DNA from: Lancefieldella sp. Marseille-Q7238
GTDB lineage: Bacteria; Actinomycetota; Coriobacteriia; Coriobacteriales; Atopobiaceae
Assembly: GCF_949152215.1 (NCBI RefSeq)
Contig: NZ_OX424407.1
Coordinates: 62,001-126,000, forward strand
Reading direction: 5' to 3'
Length of the DNA stretch: 64,000 nt
Below, in pieces: positions 16,518 through 25,177 of the stretch. Each line of letters starts with the position of its first letter. The first letter of the stretch is position 1. The notes beneath the pieces were generated by a model that was not told the origin of the DNA, ran no database searches, and worked only from the letters and a program-made list of their open reading frames with translations. Both the position numbers and the translations under genes were made by a program.

Positions 16518-19161
16518 CATTGTCCCTTGCTGCCTCAAGAGCTGCTTTGCGGATTTCATCCTCTACATCATTAGGATCAGTGGAAAATATTTCGTAAAGG
16601 CTGTTATTTTTAGGAAAATCTCCAATTATGGGAACACGTGCACTACCGGCAATGAGAAGACCACTGCCCTTATCGCAAGTTTCATCTATAGTTCCTTCTT
16701 CTTGGGCAGAAAGCCCCAAAAGCTCAACCCACGCGCTACGGTCTATTGGGCTTTGTTTAAGAAGCATAATAAAGTCTGCGTTAAGAACGATGTTTCTTGC
16801 GGCCGGTTCTTCCAGCATAGATACGGCATTTTGTGTTATTCCAGTTAAAAGTCCGCCAAATTTACGAGCTTCGTTTGCAAAACGGCTGAAGTAATTAAGT
16901 ACCGTTGGATATTTGAAAAGTGATTGAATCTCTTCAATGTAGATCCAGGTTCGCATCCCTTTCTCAAAATTACGGTACATTTGGTTACGCGTCGCTTCAC
17001 ATGCGTTAATTAATGTAAACACCAACATAGAGTCGGGAAGGTCTTTGATGTTAATATCAATTATCCTTCCAGACCAATCGACATTACTTGCATTATTAAA
17101 GAAAGACATAGGACCACGTACAAAACGTTCGTAACGCAAGGCAATAGTCTTTGCGCGTTCTTCAGGCTGCTCGAGAAGAATAGTGTAAAAGTCTTCCAAC
17201 AGAGGTTCTTTATCGCCACGCTTTTTTGCATGAAGAAACGCCTGTTCAACTGCTCTTGTGATGATTGATTGTTCGCCTTCATCAAGGCCTTGTCCATTTT
17301 CTGCGGAGCTTGCGGCAGCCTGAGCAAGCATTGCATCAATCTTAAATGCGATTTGACTTTCTATACTTTGCCCATTAAGTGTCGATAGGTCGAATGGATT
17401 CAAACGGGTTGTAGAATCAACGGCAAATCGTATCTCTGTTCCTGCAAGATGCTCAGTGAGCATTCTGTATTCTCCTGCACGATCAAAAATGATCACTTGA
17501 TCTCTAGGATTAGTAAGATAGGTACTCTCTATTTCCTGTTTTACAAAGAAACTTTTTCCAGAGCCAGTTTTACCACAGATGAACCCTACAGGTGAAGCAA
17601 GCTTCTTTCGGTTGCATATTACTAAGTTAGAGGAGTTTTTATTTTGCCCACAGTAATTTCCTCCGGACATGTCTAGTTCCTGAGTAGCAAACGGCATGAA
17701 AATAGCAACTTGAGCTGTTGTGAAATAGCGCGAGATAGTGACATCGTTTCTACCAAGCTGAAGAATGCTATTAAGTCCTTCTCTTTGTCGATAATCCAGA
17801 GTCTGTATCTCAATAGAGCTTCTTCTAGCTGTTGAGATTATTTGAATTACTCTGTCATCTAGCTCTGCCTTTGTGTCTGCGTAGGTATAGATGAGACCTG
17901 TAAACTGGAAAAGCCTTTGGTTTTTGTTTTGGAGATGGTCTAAGAGATCTTCGGCTTCTTCTTTTGAGTATTTAAGCTCTTGAGGAATGATAGTAAAGTC
18001 ATATCCTTTTGAAAGTGCTCTTCGCTGTTCATCGATGATTTCTTTATCAATCCACGCACTTCTAAGTTTAACGAAATCTCGAGCCTTTCCTTTATCCATA
18101 GCCTGAACAAACCATGTTGCAGCCATAGGGATGGGTAAATCTACAATATCCGAAAGCGCCCGGTCATTTAGCTCAGATCCAAACCGTCTCATTACAAGTA
18201 CTTGACACCATTTACCATCACTCTTAAAGCAGCTCATATCTCCTTCTGGTTTGAAGTCAAGAACGCTGGGAGCGATACAGTCTTTAGTGGTAAGTCCAGA
18301 AGTGAGATTAATGTCTTCGTCATAAGAGAAGGACAAACGCTGCTCAGGACATAGCAAAGAATGAACAAGCTGTAAGCGGCTTTCTCCGTCTAATTGGGTT
18401 GCAGAACATCCAATCTTTTGAAGCTCACTTGAGATGTCATTTCTAATTCTTGCAAGGGTCGAAACAGCAGCGTCAACTGAAGGAGCTGCTATGGAGTAGG
18501 TTATATAGCGTTCTCTGTGAATGTTACTAACCCCTTCACGCATCTTATCGTTAAGTATGGAATTGAATACCTTTGCATCCTTAGCGGCAATATCGTCGTT
18601 ATTCTTATCTTCAATATCAAAGAAATTACGGTTTCCTATGTCCTCACGTAAAAGGGGCGTATTAACTACACCGATTTGAACGAGCGTTTCTGCACCAAAG
18701 TAATCCATCATCCCAGACCAAATATTAAAAACATCTTTTTGACGATCTTCTCTAGCTGATTGATAGCTAATATCCGGAAAAGCTAACGTTTGAGAATAGA
18801 GGCCATCTTCAAGCTCGCATATGCCATCTTTATACATACGGTTATAGCCAATGTAAGAGAGGACATCTTTAGCGTGACAACGTGCTTCACGTTTTGCTTT
18901 TGTCTTTTTAGTTAATTCTTTGTCGCGTTCTTTGAGCTGCTGAGCAATTGTTTTTTTCTTAGTAATCTTTTTCTCTGCTTTTTTCTCACGTTTAATTTTT
19001 GCGAGGAAGCTTTTAAACTCTCGCTTTGCATCTTTTAGTTCTTTGGAAGAAAGCTTTTCTCCTAGCATAGCCTTCATGCCAGGCAATGATGCGGCAAAGC
19101 CTTTAATGGCACTCATATCATTTGTTGGATGAGCTTCTTTGAGCTCTTTGGAAGAACTCAT
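16510..19161 (-). CDS. VirB4/TraE-type conjugation ATPase
   Basis: 883 aa, the pore-energising ATPase of type IV secretion. An N-terminal very basic, Lys/Glu-rich stretch (residues 20-90) is followed by the VirB4 N-domain and a RecA-like motor: Walker A CGKTGSGKSFF near residue 530, IIFDRAGEYR, IYIEEIQSLF (Walker B) and GITQNA. Its start overlaps the stop of the prgI-like gene by 4 nt. The basic tract may bind membrane or nucleic acid; that is inference. Confidence 0.92.
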   Translation of the reverse strand: MSSSKELKEAHPTNDMSAIKGFAASLPGMKAMLGEKLSSKELKDAKREFKSFLAKIKREKKAEKKITKKKTIAQQLKERDKELTKKTKAKREARCHAKDVLSYIGYNRMYKDGICELEDGLYSQTLAFPDISYQSAREDRQKDVFNIWSGMMDYFGAETLVQIGVVNTPLLREDIGNRNFFDIEDKNNDDIAAKDAKVFNSILNDKMREGVSNIHRERYITYSIAAPSVDAAVSTLARIRNDISSELQKIGCSATQLDGESRLQLVHSLLCPEQRLSFSYDEDINLTSGLTTKDCIAPSVLDFKPEGDMSCFKSDGKWCQVLVMRRFGSELNDRALSDIVDLPIPMAATWFVQAMDKGKARDFVKLRSAWIDKEIIDEQRRALSKGYDFTIIPQELKYSKEEAEDLLDHLQNKNQRLFQFTGLIYTYADTKAELDDRVIQIISTARRSSIEIQTLDYRQREGLNSILQLGRNDVTISRYFTTAQVAIFMPFATQELDMSGGNYCGQNKNSSNLVICNRKKLASPVGFICGKTGSGKSFFVKQEIESTYLTNPRDQVIIFDRAGEYRMLTEHLAGTEIRFAVDSTTRLNPFDLSTLNGQSIESQIAFKIDAMLAQAAASSAENGQGLDEGEQSIITRAVEQAFLHAKKRGDKEPLLEDFYTILLEQPEERAKTIALRYERFVRGPMSFFNNASNVDWSGRIIDINIKDLPDSMLVFTLINACEATRNQMYRNFEKGMRTWIYIEEIQSLFKYPTVLNYFSRFANEARKFGGLLTGITQNAVSMLEEPAARNIVLNADFIMLLKQSPIDRSAWVELLGLSAQEEGTIDETCDKGSGLLIAGSARVPIIGDFPKNNSLYEIFSTDPNDVEDEIRKAALEAARDNDG

Positions 19162-19592
19162 ATATTCTCCTTCCCTAAATTGATATGTTTTTCTGGTTCA
19201 TATGCCTCAATGGCACGCAAGCGAATTATTCTTCGGTAGTCTTTAGAGATTCTTGTGCGTTCTTTTTTGGCAGTGGAAAAGGCTCTATATGGTGTACTAA
19301 TCAAATGAAGGCGATTGTTCGAGAAGTTGTGTATCAACCACAGCGGTATAAACTTTTCAGCCTTCATACCCTTAGGTCTCCAGAAACCGGCCATCCATAT
19401 AGGAAGAGCTACTGTAAAAATTGCATACATAGAATAATCTGTGGAAATACCTAAGATAAACCATGAGTATGCCCCTATAGTAAGAGCTGATATCAATGCG
19501 AGAGCGGTACATACGAGAGAGCGTATAGTAAGTTTTCCTACTATTTTTGGTTCATACTCACCAATGTCTTTATGAACAGCGACGCTTAGCAT
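19158..19592 (-). CDS. PrgI-family conjugation membrane protein (VirB3-like)
   Basis: 144 aa. The family start VHKDIGEYEPKIVGKLTIR is followed by two close hydrophobic spans and a basic tail with WLIHNF. PrgI/VirB3-like proteins sit next to VirB4 in Gram-positive systems, as here. The start is taken at ATG 19592, one nucleotide after the stop of the Maff2-like gene; the ribosome site is weak, so coupling is likely. Confidence 0.82.
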   Translation of the reverse strand: MLSVAVHKDIGEYEPKIVGKLTIRSLVCTALALISALTIGAYSWFILGISTDYSMYAIFTVALPIWMAGFWRPKGMKAEKFIPLWLIHNFSNNRLHLISTPYRAFSTAKKERTRISKDYRRIIRLRAIEAYEPEKHINLGKENI

Positions 19593-19593
19593 C

Positions 19594-19827
19594 TTAGCCC
19601 ATCCAAGAGGTGTCAAGTGAGCCAAACCAAACTCCAGCAGCAGCAACGATTGCGCCTCCAGCAATCATTGCTATAGCTCCTGCAAGTTGGCCACCACCTC
19701 CAGTAGAGCCATCTTTAATTGCAAGCCCAAGCTGAATAAGTCCAAAGATTGAAACGGCGGCACCTAGGAATGTCACGCCTCCTGAAAGAAGGTTCAAAAT
19801 CTTAGTTAGAGATTGCACTCCAGTCAT
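19594..19827 (-). CDS. Maff2-like small membrane protein (pilin-position)
   Basis: 77 aa with two hydrophobic helices rich in Gly and Ala joined by a GSTGGGGQ turn, closely matching the Maff2-type proteins that precede PrgI in many Gram-positive conjugative elements and resemble VirB2 pilins in topology. AGGAGA lies 9 nt before the ATG. Operon position just upstream of prgI supports the call. Confidence 0.78.
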   Translation of the reverse strand: MTGVQSLTKILNLLSGGVTFLGAAVSIFGLIQLGLAIKDGSTGGGGQLAGAIAMIAGGAIVAAAGVWFGSLDTSWMG

Positions 19828-19987
19828 AATTAATTTCTCCTATCATCGTTGAATGTCTGTTTGCATGGTCTGCTACTATGTCTTGCGAGGGTCTTTGCGA
19901 CCTTCTCTTGATATTGGTGGCGGTATCTAAAAGTCGAGTGGAGTCGATGTTTGGATCTTTAGGCACATTGCGTGCACCGCCGCCCAT
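19802..19987 (-). CDS. Small hydrophilic conjugative-element protein
   Basis: 61 aa, starting MGGGARNVPKDPNID, with a basic stretch IKRRSQRPSQ. ATG 19987 has AAGGGA upstream. It starts 2 nt after the coupling-protein stop and its 3' end overlaps the next gene by 26 nt. Not recognised; placement and spacing support a real gene. Confidence 0.55.
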   Translation of the reverse strand: MGGGARNVPKDPNIDSTRLLDTATNIKRRSQRPSQDIVADHANRHSTMIGEINYDWSAISN

Positions 19988-19988
19988 C

Positions 19989-21890
19989 TTAATTCCCTTC
20001 TTTATTAGCCTCCTTTCTGTATTGATTGAAATCAAAAGGACAGTCGTAAACTGCACCTTTATGTCCAGGATCGATAAAACGGTAACGTTTGTGTCGCTCA
20101 AGAGGATATTTTTTATCTTTTAAAGGGTCAGTTCCTGCTATCAGGACAAGTGCCTGGTCGCGTGGAAGCTTTCCTACTTCAGCAGCGTCCATAAGAGCTC
20201 TCGACTGCCGTTGAAAGTTCTTTGTATGACTGGATTGTTTTCCATATGATTGGTTAAAGGTAAGCTGATCAATAGTCTGTTGTCCCATTGCATCAGAAAG
20301 TGCCTTATTTGTTTCGTTGCTTTTTCCGCCCAAAAAAAGCAAAGTGTCACAGCAATCTTGGATAACCTTTGATGTTGCTTCGTCATAGCGCGCAGAAAGC
20401 TGTGAGAGAGATTGTAGGAGAATCATAATGAAAATATTCCTACTGCGTGCAACTGCAATAGTGCGGTCAATGTCCGGTAAAGTTCCAATATTGGCAAACT
20501 CATCGAGAATAAATTGAACCGGTTGTGGCAGACGGCCATTATAGATATCTAAGGCGCGGTCACATAAAATATTAACGGCTTGCCATACTAAAATCGCAGT
20601 AATAAAGGAAAAGGTTCTATCAGTATCTGAGGTAATGACATATAAAATTGTCTTTTGATCGGCATCTCCTAGATGATCAAGATAAAGCTCGTCTGATCCT
20701 CCAAGCATTTCTTGAAGCTCAGAGATGTCTAGTGCTTCAAGTCTTGCTAAGCAAGAAATAATAATTGACTTGAGCGTTTTTCCAGCACCGGTTTTGAATT
20801 CTTTGTATTTTGCCAATGCAAAATCCTGGTCTGGCCGAAGGCCGCCAGTTTCACCTGGTTTTACACCTGTTCGATTATTTACGAGTAGACTTGGCTGCCA
20901 AGACCAGGATTCACAACAAGAAGACGGACGAAGACCACGATGCTTTTCGTCATAAGTGTCTTCGTTTTCTTTCGTGGATGTCATGACATAACGTTTGCCT
21001 GTTTCAATCTGTTGAAAGAGAAGATCTAGAGGACTTTTAAAATCTTCATCATCTTCTTTTACTTGAGCAAGAGATAGAAGGTAGACAAGGGAGGGGAGAT
21101 TATAGTCTTCTTCAGGCATCCAATCTCGTAAAAACGCTATAAGTGAGTGGTATAAAAGGCGCTCGGCTTTATCCCAGAATGGGTCTCCTGTAGAATTCTT
21201 TTTACCTTCGGTATTGTTCATAAGGCAAGTTGTAAAGGATAGGATTTGAGCGTCCGTTCGCACATAATGCAATGGGTTGTATTTATTGGATTGTGAAAAA
21301 TTTCTCGTATTAATGGATCGAATGTTGTAACCCTCTCTTGCAAAAAGATGGCCGGTTTCTAAAAGTCCTGTTCCCTTGGGGTCAAATACCACATACGATG
21401 AGTTCAGCTGTAGTAAATTTGGTTTTACAACATAACGTGTTTTGCCTGAGCCCGAACCTCCAACAACTAAAACATTGAGGTTTCTGTCATGCTGAAGGTC
21501 AAATTTTTTCCTATGTATACGAAGGCCAAAGTGTTGTGTTAAGAGGACATTATTGTCAGCATTTTTTGTATCCATAAAAGCTTTGCCTTGAGCAATAGAC
21601 CCCCATTTTGCGCTGCCGTGCTCTTCTCCATGGCGAAAGCTCTTTGGGCGTGAAAGACAGATTCCAAAAACCATCCAGATAGTTAAAAATCCAATACTTG
21701 CTCCGCTTAAAGCAAATGGGGAGGTATCAAATAAGATAGGTGAGGATAGAAGTTCTGGAATTATTTGCTCATAGGCAAAAAGAAGACCATCAAAGAGCTT
21801 CGTTTGCATGGCCACAAGTGCTCCAAGCCTCATTCCAAAATAGGCTGCAACAAGAGAGATAACAAATGTTATTAAGATGGCCTTCTTCAC
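19989..21890 (-). CDS. VirD4/TraG-type coupling protein
   Basis: 633 aa. It should bring the relaxase-DNA complex to the pore. Two N-terminal hydrophobic spans are followed by GSAKWGS, Walker A GGSGSGKTRYV near residue 150, YVVFDPKGTGL, Walker B QFILDEFANIGTLPDI and the LQSLSQL motif. GTG start at 21890 with AGGAAGA. Residues about 318-358 form an odd in-frame insertion, GLRP...GLRP flanked, that interrupts the usual segment before GAGKTLKSI; its DNA carries an inverted repeat (see repeat at 20822). Confidence 0.92.
   Translation of the reverse strand: MKKAILITFVISLVAAYFGMRLGALVAMQTKLFDGLLFAYEQIIPELLSSPILFDTSPFALSGASIGFLTIWMVFGICLSRPKSFRHGEEHGSAKWGSIAQGKAFMDTKNADNNVLLTQHFGLRIHRKKFDLQHDRNLNVLVVGGSGSGKTRYVVKPNLLQLNSSYVVFDPKGTGLLETGHLFAREGYNIRSINTRNFSQSNKYNPLHYVRTDAQILSFTTCLMNNTEGKKNSTGDPFWDKAERLLYHSLIAFLRDWMPEEDYNLPSLVYLLSLAQVKEDDEDFKSPLDLLFQQIETGKRYVMTSTKENEDTYDEKHRGLRPSSCCESWSWQPSLLVNNRTGVKPGETGGLRPDQDFALAKYKEFKTGAGKTLKSIIISCLARLEALDISELQEMLGGSDELYLDHLGDADQKTILYVITSDTDRTFSFITAILVWQAVNILCDRALDIYNGRLPQPVQFILDEFANIGTLPDIDRTIAVARSRNIFIMILLQSLSQLSARYDEATSKVIQDCCDTLLFLGGKSNETNKALSDAMGQQTIDQLTFNQSYGKQSSHTKNFQRQSRALMDAAEVGKLPRDQALVLIAGTDPLKDKKYPLERHKRYRFIDPGHKGAVYDCPFDFNQYRKEANKEGN
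20822..20911. repeat. Inverted repeat within the coupling-protein gene
   Basis: AATCCTGGTCTGGC (20822-20835) is matched in inverted orientation by GCCAAGACCAGGATT (20897-20911) with one base bulged. Smaller hairpins lie inside (GGCC-gaa-GGCC; TTGGC-t-GCCAA). The stretch codes for the unusual residues of the VirD4 insertion and looks like a small palindromic insertion that kept the frame. Confidence 0.45.
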
Positions 21891-21898
21891 GATTCTTC

Positions 21899-22336
21899 CT
21901 ATCTTGTTATTTTTTGCTCTTGTGCTCGATGGAAAGAACGGATTTTGAGTGTAGATGCTTCTCCATCAAGGTTGGCAGAAGCCTTCCTACACCTTTCTCC
22001 TTCGGTATGTAAACGAGGACTTCTTTCTCTTGCTCGGATGGATTTTCTTATTTCGCCACTTATAGGCAGACGATCAAAATCTTCTTGGCGAATAACTACG
22101 GTGTTATCTGTTGCATGAGCTTCGATTCCGTATTCGGCTGAAAGTCGGCAAAATTCAATGGCTTCATTTGAGCTTTTAAAATCAATCTTTTCAATTAAAC
22201 TATTTCTGGTATTAACAGAAACTTTATGTTGCTCAAATTCTTCGTTGTCGAAACGCTGCACAACAGCTCTTGCTATCTTCCCGGAACGAAGTTCTTGTAA
22301 CATTTGGCGACCTACATCTTCTCCAAAATCAGACAT
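21899..22336 (-). CDS. Conjugative-element protein of unknown function
   Basis: 145 aa, soluble and highly charged (starts MSDFGEDVGRQML). ATG 22336 follows AGGAGG at a good distance; longer readings would put that site inside the gene. It lies between the RepA-like gene and the coupling protein, with a 1-nt gap to the former. Its position matches that of small accessory genes such as pcfB in other elements, but the sequence is not recognisably that family. Confidence 0.62.
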   Translation of the reverse strand: MSDFGEDVGRQMLQELRSGKIARAVVQRFDNEEFEQHKVSVNTRNSLIEKIDFKSSNEAIEFCRLSAEYGIEAHATDNTVVIRQEDFDRLPISGEIRKSIRARERSPRLHTEGERCRKASANLDGEASTLKIRSFHRAQEQKITR

Positions 22337-22337
22337 G

Positions 22338-23396
22338 CTATGACACCTCCTCATTGAGGCTAAGTTCATACGCATCAAGACGCTTTTTTAAATGCGCAGC
22401 CATAATTTCGCCTTTGTTTTTTGCGTCTTGTTTCTCTTCTTCTGACAGTTGTTTACTAATCATCTTTTTCCCGAATTGAATCATGTGGTTTGTATATCTT
22501 TTTGTGAGAGCAGCATATGACGGGTCTTTTGCCATAAGTTCTCTGGATAACTTGTCTCTTCTTTCCTTCTCAGCTTGTTCTTTAGTAATTTGCACAAGAA
22601 TTGGGTGAGTTTTTGCTTTCTTGCCTGCATACCACAAAAGACCATCGGATTCATGAAGCCAATCGCTTAGTTGCTTTGCATATCTGGGCGTTTCGTTTCG
22701 CATTCGGTATTCTTGAGCATATTTTTTGTATGCCCACTCGATTTGTTCAGGGGTGTAGCCATTTCTGAGACGGTTTTCATATTCTTTTTTAGTATGGTCA
22801 ACATCTTGTGTACGAACAGGTTTGATGGAAAGTTCACAAAGTTTTTCAAACTCCCTCATCATGGGAGCTTGCTGAGATGATAAATTTTTAGCGTTTGATG
22901 GAGGGGGTAAGGGGGAGGAAGATTCTTTTAGTACTTTATTCTCTTTAGTATTTATTTGTGTCGGATTATCCGTATCTGGATTAACCATATCCGGATTTTC
23001 CCGATATGGACGTTTAACTGCTGGTTTTTTCTTTAAATTTGTTTTTTCTATCTGTGGAGCATCATAGATATGATAGATGGTTCGACCAAGACGACCGTTT
23101 TGTTTTCTACCTCGTTCTCTTAGCAAATATCCATGATTTTCAAGTTCAGCAAGGATTGCATAAAGTGCATCTTTAGATTGTCCATGGATGGGAGTTGTTT
23201 TTCCATTAGCATCAATTGGATTGATTATTTTGAGTAGGCCAGCGATAGAGTAGTCCCAGTTATCTGGAAGAGATAACATTGTACAAAGAAGTCCTTTTGC
23301 CCTGAGAGATAGGTTTCGATCGCGAAATACGTTATTAGAGATGATTGAAAAGCCGATAGAGCGGCTATGAATTTTTACCTCAGGAACAGTAGTCAT
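22338..23396 (-). CDS. RepA-like replication initiator
   Basis: 352 aa. The N-terminal 110 residues form a winged-helix domain (LSLRAKGLLCTMLSLPDNWDYSI, then LENHGYLLRERGR), the pattern of Gram-positive RepA/DnaD-like initiators: a replicating-plasmid-type domain. A disordered Pro/Asn-rich linker and a C-terminal charged helical domain follow. GAGAGG precedes ATG 23396. It is the first gene of the leftward operon, starting 46 bp inside the right repeat. It suggests the excised circle can replicate. Confidence 0.75.
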   Translation of the reverse strand: MTTVPEVKIHSRSIGFSIISNNVFRDRNLSLRAKGLLCTMLSLPDNWDYSIAGLLKIINPIDANGKTTPIHGQSKDALYAILAELENHGYLLRERGRKQNGRLGRTIYHIYDAPQIEKTNLKKKPAVKRPYRENPDMVNPDTDNPTQINTKENKVLKESSSPLPPPSNAKNLSSQQAPMMREFEKLCELSIKPVRTQDVDHTKKEYENRLRNGYTPEQIEWAYKKYAQEYRMRNETPRYAKQLSDWLHESDGLLWYAGKKAKTHPILVQITKEQAEKERRDKLSRELMAKDPSYAALTKRYTNHMIQFGKKMISKQLSEEEKQDAKNKGEIMAAHLKKRLDAYELSLNEEVS

Positions 23397-23441
23397 GTGA
23401 TACCTCTCGTTTGGATGTATCACTTCAAGCTTTAATTCGCA

Positions 23442-23457
23442 AAAAATCAAGCGGTTT
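23442..23457. repeat. Right direct repeat of the conjugative element (candidate attR)
   Basis: Second perfect copy of AAAAATCAAGCGGTTT. It lies 60 bp upstream of tRNA-Leu and just upstream of the RepA-like gene. The chromosome resumes to its right. Confidence 0.75.
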
Positions 23458-23517
23458 TATACTTCTCGCGGGCAAGCTATCGGATGTTTGCTATTATTTC
23501 AAGGCTACGTGAATTTT

Positions 23518-23603
23518 GCGGGCGTGGCGGAATTGGCAGACGCGCTAGATTTAGGTTCTAGTGGACTGAGTCCATGGGGGTTCGATTCCCTCCGCCCGCA
23601 CCA
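23518..23603 (+). tRNA. tRNA-Leu (anticodon TAG)
   Basis: 86-nt class II tRNA with acceptor GCGGGCG/CGCCCGC, anticodon loop TTTAGGT (anticodon TAG), a long variable arm and encoded CCA. It is intact; the mobile element ends on its 5' side. Confidence 0.95.
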
Positions 23604-23665
23604 TGGGCAGATTGGAAAACCGCTGGTATATCCAGCATGTATAAGTTCGAGACACTGGAGGAACG

Positions 23666-25084
23666 TTGAATATCACCGTTACCGCTGACAAGCCAAAAGA
23701 TCAGAAGCTTGCCGTTAAGGTCACTATTCCTGCTGCAGACGTTGACGCTGCGGTCAAGCAGGCTTACAAAGACATCGCTTACAAATATTCCTTCCAGGGT
23801 TTCCGCAAGGGTAAGGCCCCGCGTCCCGTTATCGACAGCATCGTTGGTCGCGAGGCTGTCCTTGCGCAAGCAACCAATGATCTTCTTGGTACAGCAGAAC
23901 CCCAAGTACTCGAAGAGCTCGATCTTGTCCCCATCGGACAGGGCGATTATGGCAAGGACGACAATCTTGCGAATGAAGGCAAAGATTACACCTACGAGGT
24001 GACGTTCAACGTGCGTCCCGATGCGCAGCTTGATTCATACGACGCGCCGGCTATCACCATGCCTCCCGAAGAGGCAACCGAAGCCGAAATTGACCGTCAG
24101 ATCAAGACGCTTTTGAGCTATCAGACCACCTTTGAGAATACAAAGGAGAAACGCGCCGCTAAAGAGGGCGATGTCGTTTCCCTTGATATTGAAAATATTG
24201 AAGGCGCTGCTCACATGGCAGGCGAAGGCCGCACTATTACGCTTAACGGTACTCAGATCCCCGAGGAGTTCCAGAAGGAACTCATTGGCATGAAGCCGGG
24301 CGAAGAAAAGGAGATTAAGTGGACTCACAGCCACACGCATGGCGATGAGGTTCACTCTCATGATTACGACATCAAGGTTACGTTTGTCGCTCATAAGAAA
24401 GCGGTTACGCCAGAGCTGACCGATGAGTTCGCCAAGAAGAACTTTGGTTTTGACACCGTGGAAAAACTTCGCGACGCTGTCAAAGAGGAGATTGAAGCCG
24501 ACAAGAAGAATTCTCTTCCGACGCTTAAGGAAGACCGTGTTGTTGAAGAGATGGGCAAGCGCCTGCAGCTTGATGAGGTTCCCGCCGAGTACAAAAACGA
24601 GATCTTCAATGAGATTGCTCAGGAGTTCCTCAATAACCTGCAGCGTCAGGGAGCAACCCTTGATATGTTCCTTGCTGCCCGCGGTATTAAGACCGATGAC
24701 TTTATTAAAGACCTTCAGGAGCAGGCAGATGAGCGTGCTCGTCAATCCCTGGCTCTTGATGCGATTGCTTGCAATCAGGATATCAAGGCCACTAATGACG
24801 ATGTTCGCGCCGAGTTCGAGAAGGCGGGCGTTAAGGATGTCGAGAAGACCATTGAGGAGTGGCGCAGCGCTGGCCGTCTTCCGGCAATTCGTGAGTCTAT
24901 CCGTCGTTCCAAGGCGCTTGACTGGCTTCGCGACAACGCTCAGGTTACCGTAAAAGATGAGATTGCCGAGCAGGATGCCGAGGCTGCAAAGGGCAAGAAG
25001 GCCGAGAAGAAGACTACCGCAAAAAAGGAGAAGGCTGTCAAGAAAGATAAGGATGCCCAGGAGCCTGCGAAAGACGCTGAGTAA
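23666..25084 (+). CDS. tig: Trigger factor
   Basis: 472-aa ribosome-bound chaperone. The N-domain has the L23-docking signature GFRKGKAPR; the PPIase domain and helical C-domain follow. TTG at 23666 is the start: GGAGG is 4 nt upstream and the protein then begins NITVTADK as expected. Unusual points are a His-rich loop HSHTHGDEVHSHD (residues 221-233) in the PPIase domain and a Lys/Ala-rich tail of about 40 residues. It leads a tig-clpP-clpX cluster, the common protein-quality-control grouping. Confidence 0.96.
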   Translation: MNITVTADKPKDQKLAVKVTIPAADVDAAVKQAYKDIAYKYSFQGFRKGKAPRPVIDSIVGREAVLAQATNDLLGTAEPQVLEELDLVPIGQGDYGKDDNLANEGKDYTYEVTFNVRPDAQLDSYDAPAITMPPEEATEAEIDRQIKTLLSYQTTFENTKEKRAAKEGDVVSLDIENIEGAAHMAGEGRTITLNGTQIPEEFQKELIGMKPGEEKEIKWTHSHTHGDEVHSHDYDIKVTFVAHKKAVTPELTDEFAKKNFGFDTVEKLRDAVKEEIEADKKNSLPTLKEDRVVEEMGKRLQLDEVPAEYKNEIFNEIAQEFLNNLQRQGATLDMFLAARGIKTDDFIKDLQEQADERARQSLALDAIACNQDIKATNDDVRAEFEKAGVKDVEKTIEEWRSAGRLPAIRESIRRSKALDWLRDNAQVTVKDEIAEQDAEAAKGKKAEKKTTAKKEKAVKKDKDAQEPAKDAE

Positions 25085-25111
25085 CACGGCGTAAAACTTT
25101 AGTTGATTTCT

Positions 25112-25145
25112 ATACCCCGGGATAGAACATACTATCTCGGGGTAT
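25112..25145 (+). promoter_or_regulatory. Strong stem-loop between tig and clpP
   Basis: A 14-bp stem ATACCCCGGGATAG/CTATCTCGGGGTAT (one G-U) with a 6-nt loop and no U-tract. Just after it, CCTTGT (25146-25151) can pair with ACAAGG (25165-25170), which overlaps the clpP Shine-Dalgarno AAGGAGG. Together they could separate tig and clpP expression or control clpP translation. Confidence 0.55.
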
Positions 25146-25177
25146 CCTTGTAAAGACTGATATAACAAGGAGGATGT

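Larger units (their letters stand above)
6245..23457. mobile_element. Integrative conjugative element, about 17.2 kb, no visible integrase
   Basis: The block is bounded by the perfect 16-bp repeats at 6245 and 23442 and differs from the flanks in base composition and content. From left to right: IS30-type transposase, two accessory genes, an inverted-repeat-rich intergenic region, mobC, relaxase, four small genes including a VapD-like one; then, on the other strand and converging at 12.1-12.3 kb, a mating-pore operon (VirB6-like, membrane-anchored protein, NlpC/P60-type hydrolase, VirB4, PrgI, Maff2-like, VirD4) headed by a RepA-like initiator. No tyrosine or serine recombinase gene is seen. 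It lies between the glycosylase gene and the 5' side of tRNA-Leu. Confidence 0.82.

Noticed and set aside
25085-25177. CIRCE or CtsR operator before clpP
   Set aside because: No TTAGCACTC/GAGTGCTAA inverted repeat and no CtsR-type heptamer repeats; only the hairpins reported.
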